Shown here one piece after another: positions 44,601 through 56,978 of a DNA stretch of 64,000 bases (positions within the stretch are counted from its first letter, which is position 1; every line of letters begins with the position of its first letter). The position numbers were made by a program, and so were the translations under genes. The stretch is from positions 1 through 64,000 of the forward strand of contig CACHJZ010000003.1 in assembly GCA_902580275.1 (NCBI GenBank), in the 5' to 3' direction. A model generated the notes under the pieces. That model saw only the letters and a program-made list of their open reading frames with translations. It was not told the DNA's origin and searched no databases. This stretch comes from an uncultured Pelagibacteraceae bacterium. Lineage in GTDB: Bacteria; Pseudomonadota; Alphaproteobacteria; Pelagibacterales; Pelagibacteraceae.

Positions 44601-45311
44601 ATGTCGAAAAAAACTTTTTCAATAATTTTTTATAGTGGAGTTGCTTTTGTTTGTATAATATTTCTTCCATCTTTAATAATGCCAAAAAGTATTTCAGTTT
44701 TCGGAGGAAAGCTATTAGGTCACTGGTCCAAATTTTGTGTAAAGTTTTTTCTTTCAACCAATATTAAAATAATTGGAAAAGAAAATATTTCAAACAGTGA
44801 AAATTTTTTTATAGCTTGTACACATCAATCAGCTTTCGAGACTTTTTATTTACAAGCCATATTTAAAGGACCAAAATTTATATTAAAAAAAGAACTTATT
44901 AATATTCCAATTTTTGGATGGTACTTAAAGAAAATTGGCTCAATAGCAGTAGAGAGAAATAAAATATCTAGAGAAAAACTAAATTTTTTAGATCAGATAA
45001 AAATTTCCTCACAAGATAATAGACCAATAGTAATCTTTCCTCAAGGAACTAGAACAGAACCACATGAAAGACCAAATTTTAAAAAAGGAGTAGCAAGAAT
45101 TTATACTGAATTAAATATGAGTTGTTTGCCAGTTACAATTAATTCTGGAGAAGTTTGGCCCAAGAATGGAGAGTTAAGCAAGCATAAGAATATCACTATT
45201 TCGATTCTTGAACCAATAAAACCAGGTCTTGAGGGTAAAGAATTTTTAAATTCACTACAAAATGCAATGTATGAAATTTTAGATAAAACTTCTAACCCTT
45301 CATCGGCATAA
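44601..45311 (+). CDS. plsC: 1-acyl-sn-glycerol-3-phosphate acyltransferase
   Basis: CTHQSAFETFYLQ, IVIFPQGTRTEPHERPNFKKG. Confidence 0.9.
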   Translation: MSKKTFSIIFYSGVAFVCIIFLPSLIMPKSISVFGGKLLGHWSKFCVKFFLSTNIKIIGKENISNSENFFIACTHQSAFETFYLQAIFKGPKFILKKELINIPIFGWYLKKIGSIAVERNKISREKLNFLDQIKISSQDNRPIVIFPQGTRTEPHERPNFKKGVARIYTELNMSCLPVTINSGEVWPKNGELSKHKNITISILEPIKPGLEGKEFLNSLQNAMYEILDKTSNPSSA

Positions 45312-46404
45312 CTACATATATACTATCGAAATCTGATGGATCTTTAATTAAAGCAGGCGATCCGGTTTCATTTAGATAAATTTCAATTCTATCTCCGTCT
45401 AATTGCGCTGCTATATCGATCAAATATCTTGAATTAAAACTAATATTCAGCTCATGGTCAAATGAAACATTGATTGTTTCATTTCCATCACCGCTACTAG
45501 TATTATTTACTGACATATTTAATTTATCTTTAGTTAAAATAAATTTAACACTATCTTTTTTATCTAGGGAAACAGAGGCTACTCTATCTACTGAGTCCAT
45601 AAATAATTTTAAATCAATTTCTAATCTTTTTTTATTATTTTTAGGAATCACTTGAATGTAATTAGGAAACTTCCCATCAATTAGTTTTGAAATTAATATA
45701 CTATTTTCCATCTCAAACTTTATTTTTGATTTTTCATTTGAAATTTTAACATCTCCCTCATAGTCTTCCAAAAGGTTAACCAATTGATATATTGTTTTTT
45801 TTGGAAGGATAATTGGATCAAATTGAATTTCATCTTTTAACAATATCTTTGAAATAGACATACGATGACTATCTGTAGCGACAGCAGTCAAATAAATTTT
45901 GTCCTCTAATCGAGTTTGGTGAATATAGATTCCACTTAAATAGTGCCTTGTTTCGTCATTCGAAATTGAGAATTTACATTTGTCTAATAATTTTAATAAT
46001 TCCTTTGATTTTATAGAAAATTCATTTGAATTAAATGCCTCCTCAGTAATAGGGAATTCGGATGCAGATATGCAATTCAAATTAAAAATTGATTTTTCAG
46101 ATTCTAATTGAATTTTATTATCACTGGTTTGATTAAAATTGATTTTTTTTCCAGAGTTAAACTTTCTAATAATATCATACATAATTGATGAGGTTGTTGT
46201 TGTTTTGCCCTCTTCAATAATTTCAACATTCTTAATTTCATTAATAAATATGAGATCAAGATCAGTTGCTATAATTTTCAATTTTGAGCCCGCAGCATCA
46301 ATAAGAATATTTGAGAGTATTGGAAGAGTGCTTCTCTTTTCTATCACACCCTGACAATATCCAAGTGATTGCTGAAGATCATTTTGATTTACGTTAAATT
46401 TCAT
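45292..46404 (-). CDS. dnaN: DNA polymerase III sliding clamp (beta)
   Basis: MKFNVNQNDLQQSLGYCQGVIEKRSTLPILSNILIDA, TDSHRMSI, C-terminal YVVMPMKG. Confidence 0.97.
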   Translation of the reverse strand: MKFNVNQNDLQQSLGYCQGVIEKRSTLPILSNILIDAAGSKLKIIATDLDLIFINEIKNVEIIEEGKTTTTSSIMYDIIRKFNSGKKINFNQTSDNKIQLESEKSIFNLNCISASEFPITEEAFNSNEFSIKSKELLKLLDKCKFSISNDETRHYLSGIYIHQTRLEDKIYLTAVATDSHRMSISKILLKDEIQFDPIILPKKTIYQLVNLLEDYEGDVKISNEKSKIKFEMENSILISKLIDGKFPNYIQVIPKNNKKRLEIDLKLFMDSVDRVASVSLDKKDSVKFILTKDKLNMSVNNTSSGDGNETINVSFDHELNISFNSRYLIDIAAQLDGDRIEIYLNETGSPALIKDPSDFDSIYVVMPMKG

Positions 46405-47806
46405 TATTTTGATTATTGTACAAAATTTGATTTTTTAAAGTATCAATATTGTTACAAAGCTCTGTATCGTTTTGTTTTATTTTTTCTATTGTTTTAATTG
46501 AGTGAATAACTGTGGTATGATCTCTATTTGAAAAGTCTCTTCCAATTTCAGGCAAAGATTTAGAGGTTAAAAGTTTTGTTAAATATATGGCAGTTTGCCT
46601 AGGTCTCACTAAATACCTTGATCTCCTCGAAGACAACATTTCTGTTTTGGAAATTTTAAAAAATTTGCAAACTTGAGACTGTATTAGATCAACGGTTACT
46701 TTGTTTTCAGAGAAATTAAGTAAGTCTTTTAGAACAATTTTTGTTTCTGAAATATTTGGAGTTTTATTGTAAATTCTAGAGAAAGACACTATTCTGTTTA
46801 AAGCTCCGACCAGCTCTCTAATACTATTTTTTATTTCTTTACTTAGAAATAATTGTATTTCTTCAGAAATGTTTACTTGATTTGAATAATAATTTTTTAA
46901 TTCTTCAGTCTTTGACTTAATAATTTTATATCTTAATTCATAGTCAGGTGGCTGAATGTCAATTACCAATCCACCAGAAAATCTTGACTTTATTCTTTCT
47001 TGAATTCTATTAAGTTTATTCGGTGGTCTATCACCCGAAATAATTATTTGTGAACCTTTATCTAATAAAGCATTAAAAGTATGGAAAAATTCTTCCTGCA
47101 TTGCCTCTTTACCATTCATAAATTGAATATCGTCTATCAAAAAAAAGTCTGCATTTCTGAAGTAATCTTTGAATTTCACCATTTCGTTTGACTTAATTGA
47201 TTTTACAAATTGATACATAAACCTCTCAGCAGAAATTAACATTACTTTGCTCTCCTCTTTTAATTTGAGACCAATAGCATTTAATAAATGCGTTTTTCCC
47301 ATACCAACACCCCCATAAATATACAATGGATTATAATGTGAGCTTCTAAATGAAATTTTCTTAGATGCTTCAAATGCTAGTCTATTACTTGATCCTGTTA
47401 TAAAATTCTCAAAGTTTTTATTTGGATCAATTCTGTTGTACTGAAAGACATAATCTTTGATAAATGAAATATTGCTACTTGTATTGTCCTCTTTTTTATT
47501 ATTTTCTTTTTTAACTTCCTCAATGTTTTGCTCTTCATTAACAGATAATTCTATTCTGCTTATTTCAGATTTATGTGCCCTAACAATAGTTAAAATTTGG
47601 TCTAAATATCTTGAGGTAATCCAGTCTCTAATGAATCTTGTTGTGACAGATAGTAAAATATAATTATTAAATTCTTCTTCAAATGAAATTTTTCTTAACC
47701 AGCTGTCATAAATATCCTTACCAAACTTTTCTTTCATCTCTGATTGAATTTTCTTCCAGGAAATTTTTATTGCTTGTTCTGTTTTTAAAATATTTTTGCT
47801 TTCCAT
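46394..47806 (-). CDS. dnaA: Chromosomal replication initiator DnaA
   Basis: PLYIYGGVGMGKTHLLNAIG, FFLIDDIQFMNGKEAMQEEFFHTFNAL, RPRQTAIYLTKLLTSKSLPEIGRDFSNRDHTTVIHSI. Confidence 0.98.
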   Translation of the reverse strand: MESKNILKTEQAIKISWKKIQSEMKEKFGKDIYDSWLRKISFEEEFNNYILLSVTTRFIRDWITSRYLDQILTIVRAHKSEISRIELSVNEEQNIEEVKKENNKKEDNTSSNISFIKDYVFQYNRIDPNKNFENFITGSSNRLAFEASKKISFRSSHYNPLYIYGGVGMGKTHLLNAIGLKLKEESKVMLISAERFMYQFVKSIKSNEMVKFKDYFRNADFFLIDDIQFMNGKEAMQEEFFHTFNALLDKGSQIIISGDRPPNKLNRIQERIKSRFSGGLVIDIQPPDYELRYKIIKSKTEELKNYYSNQVNISEEIQLFLSKEIKNSIRELVGALNRIVSFSRIYNKTPNISETKIVLKDLLNFSENKVTVDLIQSQVCKFFKISKTEMLSSRRSRYLVRPRQTAIYLTKLLTSKSLPEIGRDFSNRDHTTVIHSIKTIEKIKQNDTELCNNIDTLKNQILYNNQNNEI

Positions 47807-48093
47807 GGGATATTTATAAGAATTTCATTTACAGTCTTTTCAAAATTTTAATCAACAAAAATTTGAAAAAAATTAAAAAAAAATAAAATCTGCAAGTGTA
47901 TTTTTAATTTTAAAATTAAATCTGCAATAGAAATTTTTTTAAACTTTAAGTAGTAAATTATTGATTAAAAAAAAAATTTAAAAAAAAAATTTTTTTCAAA
48001 ATGAACTGAGTCTATATTTAGTGTGCCTTAAATATTATTTATGATATTTAGTATAGATTAAAAGTTGAAGAAATTAATGTCGCTCTCTGGTTG

Positions 48094-48354
48094 TTAAAGT
48101 GCGTTTATTTTTTTTGTTATCCTTGACAAATTTCTTGATGCATTTCCCTTTTTAATTACACCGGTTTTTGCGATTCTCATTATTTCGGAATTTAACTTAG
48201 GCAAAAAACTTAAAGCTTCTTTCTTATTTTTCTTTTCAATTAAAACGTTCATTTTTTTTATAGCATTTTTAAATCTGCTCTTTCTTAGTTTATTTACAAT
48301 TGTTTCCCTAGAAATTCTTCTGTTAGTTTTAATTGCTGATTTTGTATTTGCCAT
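48094..48354 (-). CDS. rpsT: 30S ribosomal protein S20
   Basis: MANTKSAIKTNRRISRETIVNKLRKSRFKNAIKKM, GVIKKGNASRNLSRITKKI. Confidence 0.96.
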   Translation of the reverse strand: MANTKSAIKTNRRISRETIVNKLRKSRFKNAIKKMNVLIEKKNKKEALSFLPKLNSEIMRIAKTGVIKKGNASRNLSRITKKINAL

Positions 48355-48404
48355 AACGCGAGGAGGTATAACTGCTCATATTAGTATGGTCAACAGCTTA
48401 TTTT

Positions 48405-49268
48405 TTATTTTTGGCAAATATTACAATAAAACGTTGACCTATTAGAAATTACTATACGTAATATTTTGCCCTTACAATTACTTTTCACACATTTTTTGCC
48501 CTCTCTATCATAAACTTTAAAATATTTCTGAAAACTGCCGCTATTTCCTTGTGTATTAACAAAATTTCTTATGCTTGAGCCACCTTTTTTGATTGAGTTA
48601 TTAAGGACTATTTTTGAGTATTTAACTAAATCTTTGAGTTCATAATCTAAAAGATTACATGATTTTTTTTTTGGATTAATTTTACTTTCGAATAAAATTT
48701 CAGAAGCATAAATATTTCCTATACCAGAAACAAATTTTTGATCTAAAAGGTAATCTTTAATATTTTTTTTTTTATCATTTAATTTGGTTTTTAAATAATA
48801 AAAATTAAAATTTTTATCAAACGGCTCGACTCCATAATTGTTAATAAAATTTTCTAACTTAATAGGTCCTTTTAAAATTTTAAAATATCCAAATCTTCTA
48901 GGATCATTGTATATTAGTCTTAAATTTTTAAATACAAATTCTACATGATTATGTTTTTTAGGTAAAAATGGCGAATGATAAAAACTTGAATTTGTAATAA
49001 AATTTTTTTTGTTTTTTGTCACTATATGTAATGTACCAGACATTCCCAGATGCAAAATACAATACAATTTGTTTTGAAATTCGATAATTATATATTTAGA
49101 AAATCTTATAACATTAATTATTTTTTGTTTTTTTATTATATTCTTAAAATTTATTGGTAACTTAAATCTTAGATTTCTATTTCTTACTATCACTTTAAGA
49201 ATTTTTTGCGATTTTACGTTTTTTATGAGTGACTGTTTGACAATTTCTACTTCTGGCAATTCTGGCAT
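48405..49268 (-). CDS. mutM: Formamidopyrimidine-DNA glycosylase
   Basis: MPELPEVEIVKQSL, FVSGIGNIYASEILFESKINP, C-terminal zinc finger CVKSNCKGKILRIVISNRSTFYCNICQK. Confidence 0.96.
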   Translation of the reverse strand: MPELPEVEIVKQSLIKNVKSQKILKVIVRNRNLRFKLPINFKNIIKKQKIINVIRFSKYIIIEFQNKLYCILHLGMSGTLHIVTKNKKNFITNSSFYHSPFLPKKHNHVEFVFKNLRLIYNDPRRFGYFKILKGPIKLENFINNYGVEPFDKNFNFYYLKTKLNDKKKNIKDYLLDQKFVSGIGNIYASEILFESKINPKKKSCNLLDYELKDLVKYSKIVLNNSIKKGGSSIRNFVNTQGNSGSFQKYFKVYDREGKKCVKSNCKGKILRIVISNRSTFYCNICQK

Positions 49269-49302
49269 TTAATACTATATTATCAGAAAATATATAAAAA
49301 TA

Positions 49303-50007
49303 ATGAAACAAATTTTACAAAACAATAAAGGACTTGTTCAGAAGGTGTTTGATAAAGTGTCGAACAAATATGACTTAATGAATGATTTTATGTCACTTGG
49401 TATTCATAGGCTATGGAAAAAAGATTTAATAAATATTATGTCACCATCAAAAAATACGAAGTTGATTGATGTTGCGTGTGGAACAGGTGATATTGGTAAA
49501 TTATTCTTAGAGTCTGTAAATTATAATGGTCTAGTTTACAATGTTGATCCAAATAAAAATATGATTCTTGAGGGGAAAAAAAAGTTTAAGAATATTGATA
49601 ATATTAAATGGTTTATAAATCCAGCTGAAAATTTGAAATTTGAAGATAATTTTTTTGATTTTTATACTATCAGTTTTGGATTAAGAAATACAAAAAATAT
49701 TGATAAATCTATTAAGGAAGCGTTTAGAGTTTTAAAACCTGGAGGAAAATTCCTATGCCTCGAGTTTTCGAAAGTCCAGAATGAAAATTTTAGAAAAATT
49801 TATAAAGAATATTCAAAATTAATTCCAAAAATTGGTGATTTTATAGTAGGTGAAAAGGAGCCATATGAGTATTTGGTTGATAGTATAGATAAATTTATTA
49901 ATCAGGAAGAATTACTTGACTGTATGAATAAAAATAATTTTATAAATTGTAAATATAGAAACTTTAGTGGAGGAATAGTTGCAATTCACTCAGGCTGGAA
50001 GGTTTAA
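49303..50007 (+). CDS. ubiE: Ubiquinone/menaquinone biosynthesis methyltransferase UbiE
   Basis: VFDKVSNKYDLMNDFMSLGIHRLWK, DVACGTGDIGKLF, SFGLRNTKNI. Confidence 0.96.
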   Translation: MKQILQNNKGLVQKVFDKVSNKYDLMNDFMSLGIHRLWKKDLINIMSPSKNTKLIDVACGTGDIGKLFLESVNYNGLVYNVDPNKNMILEGKKKFKNIDNIKWFINPAENLKFEDNFFDFYTISFGLRNTKNIDKSIKEAFRVLKPGGKFLCLEFSKVQNENFRKIYKEYSKLIPKIGDFIVGEKEPYEYLVDSIDKFINQEELLDCMNKNNFINCKYRNFSGGIVAIHSGWKV

Positions 50008-51575
50008 TGTTAAAAAAAATATTTATTTTATTCAGGATTGCAAGAAGACTGGCTATATCTGATGCGGTAGAAATAATTTCGAGAATACATCAGCCACCTC
50101 TATTTATTAAAATTTTATTAAATATTTTCGCCTTTTCATTTTCAAAAAAAAATAATCGAGCCAATAACAAGTCTGATGAAGATAAACTTTGTGAGTCAAT
50201 CCAGGGTATGGGCACAACTTTTATTAAATTAGGTCAGTTTTTAGCCACAAGACCAGACATTATTGGAGAGGAAGTTTCAAAAAAATTAGAGAAACTTCAA
50301 GACAGATTACCTCCATTTTCGATGCAAGAGGCAAAAAATATTCTAAAAGAAAGTCTAGGGTCTGATTGTTTTAATTCAATTCTTAAACTTAGTGAGCCAG
50401 TTGCTGCAGCGTCCATAGCTCAAGTTCATAAAGCACAAATTAATGATAATGGAACCATAAAAGATGTGGCTATTAAGATATTAAGACCTGAAATCAGAAA
50501 AGTTTTTAATGATGAGATAGATGCATTAATGCTTTTAGCTTACATCATTCAAAGTGCAGTAGCAAAAACAAAAAGACTTAAATTGGTAGAGGTAGTTTTT
50601 TTATTAAAAGAAATTACTAATCACGAGATGGATTTAAGATTTGAGGCGGCAGCAGCTAATGAATTTGCAGAAAACACAAAAAATGATTCTGGGTTTTTTG
50701 TCCCTAAAATCTACTGGAATTATACCAGTGAGAAAGTTTTAACACTAGATTGGGTAGATGGAGTATCCATAAGAGAAAAAGACTTAATTAATGAAAAAAA
50801 CATAGATGTTAAAAATATTGCTTCAAATATTATTCAACATTTTTTAAGGCACGCTGTTAGAGATGGGTTTTTTCATGCAGACATGCATCAAGGAAATTTA
50901 TTTATAAACGAAAATGGACAAATAGTGCCGATTGATTTTGGCATAATGGGTAGAATTGACAAACTTAATAGACGATATCTTGCTGAAATTTTATTTGGAT
51001 TTATTCAGAGAGATTATAAAAAAGTAGCTGAAGTACATTTAGTGGCAGGGTTGGTGCCAAATAATGTAAATGTTGATGAACTCGCCCAGGCTTTAAGATC
51101 GATAGGAGAACCAATCTTTGGTCAATCGGTTAAAGATATTTCAGGCGGTAGATTACTCAAACAATTGTTTGATATTACAGAAAAATTTAATATGCCAACT
51201 CAACCTCAGCTACTTTTGTTACAAAAAACAATGGTTGTGGTAGAAGGGGTGGCAAGAAAGCTTAATCCTGAAACTAATATTTGGGAGACCTCAAGACCTG
51301 TGTTAGAAAAATGGCTAAGAGAAACAAAAGACCCAATAAATAATTTTACTGAAACTTTAAAGGACTCTGCAGAGGTTTTAAAGAAACTTCCTGAATTACC
51401 TCAAATGATGGAAAAAGCTAATCAAGCACTAACATACCTTGCAAGTGGTCAAATTCCTCAAAATACAAATTCTTACTCTGCAATGAAAAATAAAGAACTT
51501 GAAATAAAATCCTTTAGAAATCAAAGTATTATTGGTTTATTACTGCTTGTATTTATAGGTTTCATGGTATTTTAA
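50007..51575 (+). CDS. ubiB: UbiB-family protein kinase-like
   Basis: GTTFIKLGQFLATRPDIIGEEVSKKLEKLQDRLPP, AAASIAQVHKAQ, DGFFHADMHQGNLFINENGQIVPIDFGIMG. Confidence 0.96.
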   Translation: MLKKIFILFRIARRLAISDAVEIISRIHQPPLFIKILLNIFAFSFSKKNNRANNKSDEDKLCESIQGMGTTFIKLGQFLATRPDIIGEEVSKKLEKLQDRLPPFSMQEAKNILKESLGSDCFNSILKLSEPVAAASIAQVHKAQINDNGTIKDVAIKILRPEIRKVFNDEIDALMLLAYIIQSAVAKTKRLKLVEVVFLLKEITNHEMDLRFEAAAANEFAENTKNDSGFFVPKIYWNYTSEKVLTLDWVDGVSIREKDLINEKNIDVKNIASNIIQHFLRHAVRDGFFHADMHQGNLFINENGQIVPIDFGIMGRIDKLNRRYLAEILFGFIQRDYKKVAEVHLVAGLVPNNVNVDELAQALRSIGEPIFGQSVKDISGGRLLKQLFDITEKFNMPTQPQLLLLQKTMVVVEGVARKLNPETNIWETSRPVLEKWLRETKDPINNFTETLKDSAEVLKKLPELPQMMEKANQALTYLASGQIPQNTNSYSAMKNKELEIKSFRNQSIIGLLLLVFIGFMVF

Positions 51576-51582
51576 TCTTCCA

Positions 51583-52782
51583 ATGAGTGAATTAAAAAAT
51601 AAAAAAGTTTTATTAATAATAACAGGTGGAATTGCAGCCTATAAGTCTTTGGAATTAATTAGACTTTTAAAGAAAAAAGGAAGCTTAGTTAAAACAATTC
51701 TATCAAAGAATGCTCATAAATTTGTAACACCTCTCTCAGTTACTTCACTGTCTCAAGAAAAGGTTTATTCAGATTTATTTGACCCAACTTCTGAAGCTGA
51801 AATGGATCATATTTCATTATCCAGATGGGCAGATATAATATTAATCGCGCCTGCAACTGCAAATACACTATCAAAAATTTCTAATGCTAACGCAGATGAT
51901 TTAGCATCAACGGTACTTTTGGCTGCTGACAAAGAGTTTTTTATTGCTCCGGCCATGAATGTAAGAATGTGGGAAAATTATTCTAATAAAAACAACGTAA
52001 GTGTTTTAAAAAACATGGGACACGAGTTTATAGGTCCAGATATTGGCGACATGGCATGTGGTGAATATGGTGAAGGTAAAATGACAGAACCACCAGAAAT
52101 CATTAAACATTTGGAGGCTAAATTTAAAGAATTAAAAAAAAATAATGGCCTTAAGGCACTTGTAACTGCCGGACCTACTAAAGAATTTATCGATCCAGTG
52201 AGATATATAACAAACAAATCAAGTGGAAAACAAGGATATGAAATTGCAAATTCGCTTAGAAGAAATGGATTTAATACAACTCTTATATCTGGCCCTACGC
52301 AACTTAACCCCATTAAAGGTGTTAACACAATCAATATTAATTCTGCAAAAGAAATGTTTGATGCAGTAATCGAGAATCTACCAGTGGATGTAGCAATTTT
52401 CTCCGCTGCTGTTGCAGATTTTAAAGCCAAAGATATATCTGAAAATAAAATTAAAAATAAAGATAATTACAATCTTACTTTAGAAAAAAATATTGATATT
52501 CTGAAGCATGTTTCAAATCATAACTCTTTAAGGCCTAAACTGGTGTTAGGTTTTTCAGCTGAGACAAATAACATAATCGAAAATTCACAAAAAAAAATAA
52601 ATGAAAAAAACTGTGATTGGCTAATAGCAAACGATGTTTCAAATCAAGAGATAGGCTTTGACTCTGATTTCAATGAGGTAAGTATTTTACATAAAAATGG
52701 AAAAATTGAAAAAATTTCTAAAGATAAAAAATCTGTAATTGCCAATAAAATTGTAAAAAAAATTGTTTCAAATCTGGACTAA
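51583..52782 (+). CDS. coaBC: Bifunctional phosphopantothenoylcysteine decarboxylase/synthetase
   Basis: LIITGGIAAYKSLELIRLL, PAMNVRMWEN, VTAGPTKEFIDPVRYITNKSSGKQGYEIA. Confidence 0.96.
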   Translation: MSELKNKKVLLIITGGIAAYKSLELIRLLKKKGSLVKTILSKNAHKFVTPLSVTSLSQEKVYSDLFDPTSEAEMDHISLSRWADIILIAPATANTLSKISNANADDLASTVLLAADKEFFIAPAMNVRMWENYSNKNNVSVLKNMGHEFIGPDIGDMACGEYGEGKMTEPPEIIKHLEAKFKELKKNNGLKALVTAGPTKEFIDPVRYITNKSSGKQGYEIANSLRRNGFNTTLISGPTQLNPIKGVNTININSAKEMFDAVIENLPVDVAIFSAAVADFKAKDISENKIKNKDNYNLTLEKNIDILKHVSNHNSLRPKLVLGFSAETNNIIENSQKKINEKNCDWLIANDVSNQEIGFDSDFNEVSILHKNGKIEKISKDKKSVIANKIVKKIVSNLD

Positions 52783-52785
52783 TTA

Positions 52786-53223
52786 ATGGTTAAAGTTCTA
52801 GTTAAAAGACTTGATCCAAAAGTAAAGTTGCCAAAATATAAAACCAGTGGATCGTCTGGAATGGATTTAATGGCATTTATTAAAAGCCCAATTAAAATTA
52901 TGGCTGGTAAGTCAGCTTTAATTCCAACTGGAATTTCAATAGCATTTCCAGAAGAATTTGAAATTCAAATAAGACCAAGATCTGGATTAGCTGCAAAACA
53001 AAGTATTAGTGTTCTTAACACTCCAGGGACAATTGATAGTGATTATAGAGGTGAACTTAAAGTAATAATATTTAATCATGGTGAAAGTGAATTTGTTGTA
53101 AATTGTGATGATAGAATAGCACAAATGGTTCTAACACCCATTATTAAAATTGAATTTGAAGAGGTAAATGAACTTCCTGAAACAATAAGAGGAAGTGGAG
53201 GTTTTGGCTCTACTGGTAAATGA
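52786..53223 (+). CDS. dut: dUTP diphosphatase
   Basis: SGSSGMDLMAF, RPRSGLAAKQSISVLNTPGTIDSDYRGE, RGSGGFGSTGK. Confidence 0.97.
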   Translation: MVKVLVKRLDPKVKLPKYKTSGSSGMDLMAFIKSPIKIMAGKSALIPTGISIAFPEEFEIQIRPRSGLAAKQSISVLNTPGTIDSDYRGELKVIIFNHGESEFVVNCDDRIAQMVLTPIIKIEFEEVNELPETIRGSGGFGSTGK

Positions 53224-53978
53224 GTAAAAATCTTTCCACAAAACAAATAGAAAAATATTCAAGACAAATAGTTTTGAAAAACGTTGGAACAATAGGGCAA
53301 AAAAAAATAATTAATTCAAATGTTTTAATTGTGGGAGCAGGCGGACTTGGTTGTCCAATTATTGATTATTTATCTAGAGCAGGAGTAGGCAAGATAGGCA
53401 TAATTGATTTTGATAAAGTAGATGTATCAAACATACATCGTCAATCAATTTATACATTGAGAGACGTTGGAAAATACAAAGTTGAGGTGTTAAAAAAAAA
53501 AATAGCTGATATTAATCCTGATGTTAAAACTAAAATTTTTAAAAATAAAATAACAAAAAAAAACGCTTATAAATTATTAAATCAATTTGACATTATTGTA
53601 GATGGTTCAGATAATTTTAAGACAAAATTTTTATTGAATCAATTTGCATATAAATTAAAAAAAATATTTATAGTCGGTGCTATCAGTAGATACGATGGCC
53701 ATATTTTTTCTTTTAATTTTAAAAAGAATAATGATGCATGTTTAAAATGTTTCTATCAATCGGAAGTTAATGGGGAAGTTTTAAACTGCGAAACTGACGG
53801 AATTTTAGGTCCTGTTGCAGGTATAGTAGGCAATATACAGGCAAATGAAGTTCTTAAATATATATTGGGTCTAAAAAACGAATTAAGAAATAAAATTTTA
53901 ATAATAAATCTTTTAAATTTAACTTTCAGGCATACTAAATTTTCGAAAAAAAAAAATTGCATATGTGGAAAAAAATAA
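53220..53978 (+). CDS. ThiF/MoeB/HesA-family adenylyltransferase
   Basis: YSRQIVLKNVGTIGQKKI, VLIVGAGGLGCPIIDYLSRAGVGKIGIIDFDKVDVSNIHRQ. Confidence 0.92.
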   Translation: MSKNLSTKQIEKYSRQIVLKNVGTIGQKKIINSNVLIVGAGGLGCPIIDYLSRAGVGKIGIIDFDKVDVSNIHRQSIYTLRDVGKYKVEVLKKKIADINPDVKTKIFKNKITKKNAYKLLNQFDIIVDGSDNFKTKFLLNQFAYKLKKIFIVGAISRYDGHIFSFNFKKNNDACLKCFYQSEVNGEVLNCETDGILGPVAGIVGNIQANEVLKYILGLKNELRNKILIINLLNLTFRHTKFSKKKNCICGKK

Positions 53979-54403
53979 TTTTTTTTATTTTGGTTTTTTT
54001 TTGCACTAACGTATTAAGTAATGAAAATTACTATTTAATGCTCAAAAACTCTAAAGTAAATGTAAGAATAGGTCCAGGTTTAGATTATCCTATAAAATTT
54101 ATTTACAAGAAAAAATATTTACCAGTTAAAGTCATTGATAAAAAAGAAAACTTTCGAAAAGTAATTGACCACAAAAGAAATAGTGGATGGATACACATCT
54201 CTCAATTGAAAAAAGTAAATTCTATAATAGTTTTATCAGATAGAATTCTCTTCAAAAAACCTACCTTTAATTCAAGACCCATTGCAAAAATTGAGAGTGG
54301 TAGACTATTTTTCTTAGAAAAATGTAAAAAAAATTGGTGCCAAGTTAGCAGTCAAAATTATTCAGGATGGATTAATATCGATAATGTATGGGGGAAAAAC
54401 TAA
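53957..54403 (+). CDS. exported SH3-domain protein
   Basis: signal peptide; SKVNVRIGPGLDYPIKFIYKKKYLPVKVIDK...SGWIHISQL; second repeat ending QNYSGWINIDNVWG. Confidence 0.8.
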   Translation: MHMWKKIIFFILVFFCTNVLSNENYYLMLKNSKVNVRIGPGLDYPIKFIYKKKYLPVKVIDKKENFRKVIDHKRNSGWIHISQLKKVNSIIVLSDRILFKKPTFNSRPIAKIESGRLFFLEKCKKNWCQVSSQNYSGWINIDNVWGKN

Positions 54404-54652
54404 TTATTTTTTCTTACTCAATTTACTTGTCCAGATCTTATCTAGAACAAAGTACCATACAGCATTAGCTAAAGGCTCAACGATAGCATCTGTTAATGCG
54501 ATCATAAACGATACGTCTGCTATTAACATTAAAACTGTTATAGCAATTGCAAAATGTCCTATTGTGTAAATTAAAGTTCTTAATAAGGAACCTTTGTTAC
54601 TATCATAAAACGATTTACTAGTTTGGAATATACCTCTAGTTAGTTCAGTCAT
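54404..54652 (-). CDS. DUF2061 membrane protein
   Basis: LLRTLIYTIGHFAIAITVLML...AIVEPLANAVWYFVLDKIW. Confidence 0.75.
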   Translation of the reverse strand: MTELTRGIFQTSKSFYDSNKGSLLRTLIYTIGHFAIAITVLMLIADVSFMIALTDAIVEPLANAVWYFVLDKIWTSKLSKKK

Positions 54653-54666
54653 AAACTAATTATAGC

Positions 54667-56889
<2,223 letters not shown>

Positions 56890-56918
56890 TTAATGAGTTT
56901 ATGAAATATGTCAATATA

Positions 56919-56933
56919 TTAGAATGATTCTAA
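56919..56933. promoter_or_regulatory. candidate Irr-binding ICE (iron control element) upstream of katG
   Basis: Perfect dyad TTAGAA-TGA-TTCTAA, matching the rhizobial ICE core TTAGAANNNTTCTAA; lies 4 bp upstream of a TTGACA box on the katG strand. Confidence 0.65.
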
Positions 56934-56978
56934 AGTGTTTTTTTGTCCTACTTTATAAAATTTGATTAATAAAAGTTA

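Noticed and set aside
47683-47886. 67-aa ORF antisense to the dnaA 5' end running into the spacer
   Set aside because: Mostly antisense to dnaA, ends in low-complexity KNLKKIKKK from A-rich DNA; no SD or family signal.
47807-48093. Calling the dnaA-rpsT spacer oriC
   Set aside because: No clear TTATNCACA-type DnaA boxes found by eye and no skew calculation available; kept only as a candidate regulatory region.
54384-54569. 61-aa plus-strand ORF overlapping the SH3 protein end and the DUF2061 gene
   Set aside because: Antisense to a recognised DUF2061 protein; likely shadow ORF.
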